64,000 nt of DNA from an uncultured Ruminococcus sp. (lineage in GTDB: Bacteria > Bacillota > Clostridia > Lachnospirales > Lachnospiraceae): NCBI GenBank assembly GCA_904418845.1, contig CAJFQC010000001.1, positions 141,871-205,870 of the forward strand, in the 5' to 3' direction. The translations under genes and the position numbers were made by a program. Below are positions 61,584 to 64,000 of the stretch, in pieces. The notes under the pieces were generated by a model. That model did not search any database and was not told the DNA's origin. It saw nothing but the letters and a program-made list of their open reading frames with translations. Each line of letters opens with the position of its first letter. The first letter of the stretch is position 1.

Positions 61584-62579
61584 ATGGGATTCATTGATGA
61601 GATCAAGGCAAGGGCAAAAGCAAACAAGAAGACGATCGTCCTTCCTGAGACAGAGGACGAAAGAACGTATAAGGCTGCAGAGGCAGTCTTAAAAGAGGGG
61701 CTTGCTGACCTGATCCTTGTAGGCAGCAAAGAAGAGATCGAGAAGAACAAGGGTACATATGATGTTTCCGGCGCAGTGATCGTTGATCCGGCGACAAGCA
61801 GCAAGACAGAGAGTTATATCGCGAAGCTTGTAGAATTAAGACAGAAAAAGGGTATGACAGAGGAACAGGCAAGAGATCTTCTTCTCAATAATTACCTGTA
61901 TTACGGTGTTATGATGGTGAAGATGGGAGATGCTGACGGTATGGTATCGGGGGCATGCCACTCCACAGCGGACACGCTTCGTCCGTGTCTTCAGATCTTG
62001 AAGACAAAACCGGGCACAAAGCTGGTATCTGCGTTCTTCCTTATGGTTGTCCCAGATTGCGATATGGGAGCGGACGGAACGTTTGTCTTCGGAGACGCGG
62101 GTCTGGAGCAGAACCCGGATCCGGAGAAGCTGGCGTACATCGCGCTTTCTTCGGCGGAGTCCTTCAAGACACTGACAGGAAAAGAACCGGTCGTGGCAAT
62201 GCTTTCCCATTCTACGAAAGGCAGCGCAAAGCATGCGGATGTAGACAAGGTCGTAGAGGCTACACGTCTTGCGCACGAGTTTGCTCCGGAGTTGAAACTG
62301 GACGGAGAACTACAGCTTGACGCGGCGATTGTTCCTGAGGTAGGCGCTTCCAAAGCGCCGGGCAGCGAGGTGGCCGGACATGCCAATGTACTGATCTTCC
62401 CGGATCTGGATGCGGGAAATATCGGATACAAGCTTGTGCAGAGACTCGGAAAGGCAGAGGCATACGGTCCGCTGACACAGGGGATCGCGGCTCCGGTCAA
62501 TGATCTTTCACGCGGATGCAGCGCTGAGGATATCGTAGGAGTTGTGGCGATCACTGCTGTTCAGGCACAGGCAATGTAA
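61584..62579 (+). CDS. pta: Phosphate acetyltransferase
   Basis: A 331-residue enzyme converting acetyl-CoA and phosphate to acetyl phosphate. KTIVLPETEDERTYKAA at the N-terminus, MVSGACHSTADTLRP, MLSHSTKGSAKH and VLIFPDLDAGNIGYKLVQRL match the short, catalytic-domain-only form. AAAGGTGG sets the start at 61584; the ATG at 61563 lies before it. With ackA 100 bases downstream it makes acetate and ATP. Confidence 0.97.
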   Translation: MGFIDEIKARAKANKKTIVLPETEDERTYKAAEAVLKEGLADLILVGSKEEIEKNKGTYDVSGAVIVDPATSSKTESYIAKLVELRQKKGMTEEQARDLLLNNYLYYGVMMVKMGDADGMVSGACHSTADTLRPCLQILKTKPGTKLVSAFFLMVVPDCDMGADGTFVFGDAGLEQNPDPEKLAYIALSSAESFKTLTGKEPVVAMLSHSTKGSAKHADVDKVVEATRLAHEFAPELKLDGELQLDAAIVPEVGASKAPGSEVAGHANVLIFPDLDAGNIGYKLVQRLGKAEAYGPLTQGIAAPVNDLSRGCSAEDIVGVVAITAVQAQAM

Positions 62580-62679
62580 GCCGCAGGGACAGGATTGAGA
62601 AAATACCCGTTCGAATAATGCGGGACAGAACAGGGAATACCTTGTATCATAAATAATAAAGCGTTTGGGAGGAAAGGAA

Positions 62680-63876
62680 ATGAACGTATTAGTAATTAAC
62701 TGTGGAAGCTCTTCTCTGAAATTCCAGCTCATCAATGCTCAGTCAGAGGAAGTTCTCGCGAAGGGAATCTGTGAGAGGATCGGGATCGACGGACGTCTGA
62801 CTTATCAGCCGGAGGGCGGAGAGAAAGAGAAATCCGACAAAGCGATGCCCACTCATACAGAGGCGATCCAGTTCGTGATCGAAGCGCTGACAAATACAGA
62901 GACAGGAGTGATCAAGAGCTTAGATGAAATAGGGGCAGTAGGACACCGTGTCGTACATGGCGGCGAGAAGTTCGCGTCATCTGTTGTCATCACAGAGGAA
63001 GTAAAGAAAGCTATTGAGGAGTGTAATGATTTGGCGCCCCTTCACAATCCTGCGAACCTGATCGGTATTGAGGCCTGCGAAAAGCTTATGCCAGGCACAC
63101 CGATGGTTGCTGTGTTTGATACTGCTTTCCACCAGACCATGCCGGAGAAGGCATATATGTACGGCCTTCCCTATGAATACTATGAGAAATACAAAGTAAG
63201 ACGCTACGGATTCCACGGGACAAGCCACAGCTACGTATCCAGAAAAGCCGCGGAAGTAATGGGAAGATCTTATGAGGATTTAAAGACGATCGTGTGCCAT
63301 CTCGGAAACGGCTCCAGTGTTTCAGCAGTTATGAACGGAAAATCTGTCGATACATCCATGGGTCTTACGCCGCTTGAGGGGCTTGTGATGGGTACCCGTT
63401 CCGGAGATATCGACCCGGCTATCATGGAGTTTATTGCTCAGAAAGAGGGGATAGATATTCCGGGAGTCATGAGCATATTGAATAAAAAATCCGGTGTGTT
63501 CGGACTTTCGGGCGGACTTTCAAGTGATTTCCGCGACCTGACAGACGCTATGAATTCAGGAAATAAAAAAGCAAAGGACGCTATGGATGTGTTCTCATAC
63601 AGAGTTGCAAAATATATCGGATCTTATGTTGCCGCTATGAACGGCGTGGATGATATCGTATTCACGGCAGGCATCGGCGAGAACGACGATTATGTAAGAG
63701 AGCAGGTGTGCAGCTACCTCGGATACCTTGGCATAGAGTTCGATAAGGAAGTTAATGACGGTCTCAGAGGAAAACAGGTCGAGCTTACGAAACCAGGTTC
63801 AAAGGTAAGAGTATTCGTCATCCCGACAAACGAGGAGCTGGCGATCGCAAGAGAGACTTTAGCGCTTGTAAAATAA
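62680..63876 (+). CDS. ackA: Acetate kinase
   Basis: A 398-residue ASKHA-fold enzyme that makes ATP and acetate from acetyl phosphate. The N-terminus MNVLVINCGSSSLKFQL, the substrate segment GHRVVHGGE, YGFHGTSHSYVS and TAGIGEN are standard. GGGAGGAAAGG sets the start. It probably shares the pta transcript; a TTGTAT near 62642 lacks a -10. Confidence 0.98.
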   Translation: MNVLVINCGSSSLKFQLINAQSEEVLAKGICERIGIDGRLTYQPEGGEKEKSDKAMPTHTEAIQFVIEALTNTETGVIKSLDEIGAVGHRVVHGGEKFASSVVITEEVKKAIEECNDLAPLHNPANLIGIEACEKLMPGTPMVAVFDTAFHQTMPEKAYMYGLPYEYYEKYKVRRYGFHGTSHSYVSRKAAEVMGRSYEDLKTIVCHLGNGSSVSAVMNGKSVDTSMGLTPLEGLVMGTRSGDIDPAIMEFIAQKEGIDIPGVMSILNKKSGVFGLSGGLSSDFRDLTDAMNSGNKKAKDAMDVFSYRVAKYIGSYVAAMNGVDDIVFTAGIGENDDYVREQVCSYLGYLGIEFDKEVNDGLRGKQVELTKPGSKVRVFVIPTNEELAIARETLALVK

Positions 63877-64000
63877 GTTTAAAGGGTAAATTGAATACAG
63901 TATTAGGCCACTTATAAATGATTTTCTACGCAAAATGGCAAAATTTCGGTATCAGTAAATCAAGATGTAAGTGCAGGAACAAGGATAAGATTTTTTATGG
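63877..64000 (+). other. Gap after ackA, possible next start at the window edge
   Basis: No terminator or promoter is clear. AAGGAT (63981-63986) is ten bases before an ATG at 63997, which may start the next gene, but too little is visible to name it. Confidence 0.25.

Noticed and set aside
1..64000. CRISPR array, tRNA/rRNA gene, insertion sequence or prophage
   Set aside because: No regularly spaced repeats, no tRNA cloverleaf or CCA-ending gene, no transposase or phage protein was found on either strand by eye.

Overview
The window looks like a chromosomal segment of an anaerobic, endospore-forming Clostridia member, most likely Lachnospiraceae. The evidence is gene content only: a sporulation sigma-G gene, indolepyruvate:ferredoxin oxidoreductase, an FprA-type flavodiiron protein, the Pta-AckA acetate pathway, a single-chain PurL of clostridial type, a radical SAM/DUF4130 DNA-repair pair and strong AGGAGG ribosome binding sites. 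No rRNA, tRNA, CRISPR array, insertion sequence or prophage was found. Genes are packed tightly; the longest gaps (about 250-290 bases at 1215-1494, 14631-14880, 34327-34586 and 49605-49892) hold promoters, hairpins or operators.

Layout. 1-7355: the tail of one LysR gene, a second LysR gene, and a hydroaromatic-acid cluster (YdiB-like quinate/shikimate dehydrogenase, YdiN-like MFS carrier, AroD, and a TRAP transporter QMP). 7462-10537: a copper module with a CsoR-type operator and promoter, csoR, and a CopA ATPase whose C-terminus is a fused CopZ-like domain with its own internal ribosome binding site. 10603-20210: a beta-CASP RNase-like protein, sigG, a HAD phosphatase, two small uncharacterised genes, then pth-mfd and a PrsA-like lipoprotein. 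20230-22498: a kinase-like gene, FprA and an ArsC/Spx-fold protein. 22530-28618: an aromatic amino-acid fermentation cluster with two phenylacetate-CoA ligases, IorA, IorB and two double-ACT proteins. 28697-34326: a cold-shock protein, two Rrf2 regulators, metY-cysK, and ptsH-ptsI.

34516-39168 is the most interesting region. A promoter with two LexA-like boxes precedes a radical SAM protein (TIGR03916 type), its DUF4130 partner (TIGR03915 type) and a PD-(D/E)XK nuclease fused to an XPD/DinG-like iron-sulfur helicase. I read this as an SOS-controlled, biochemically uncharacterised DNA repair or processing system.

39171-46011: a LysR regulator, a DUF1461 protein matching the lipoprotein transacylase Lit, PurL and chorismate synthase. 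46216-49604: an L,D-transpeptidase with an extremely acidic cytoplasmic tail, Tgt and YajC. 49829-58670: leuB-ilvD-ilvB, serC-serA, a GntR regulator and a eukaryote-type NADP isocitrate dehydrogenase. 58679-63876: TmcAL, MgtE, Pta and AckA.

All family names come from reading the sequence and remembering the families; no database search was run. Coding starts were moved to the methionine with the best Shine-Dalgarno spacing where the longest frame looked too long. Promoters are judged by eye from -35/-10 matches.
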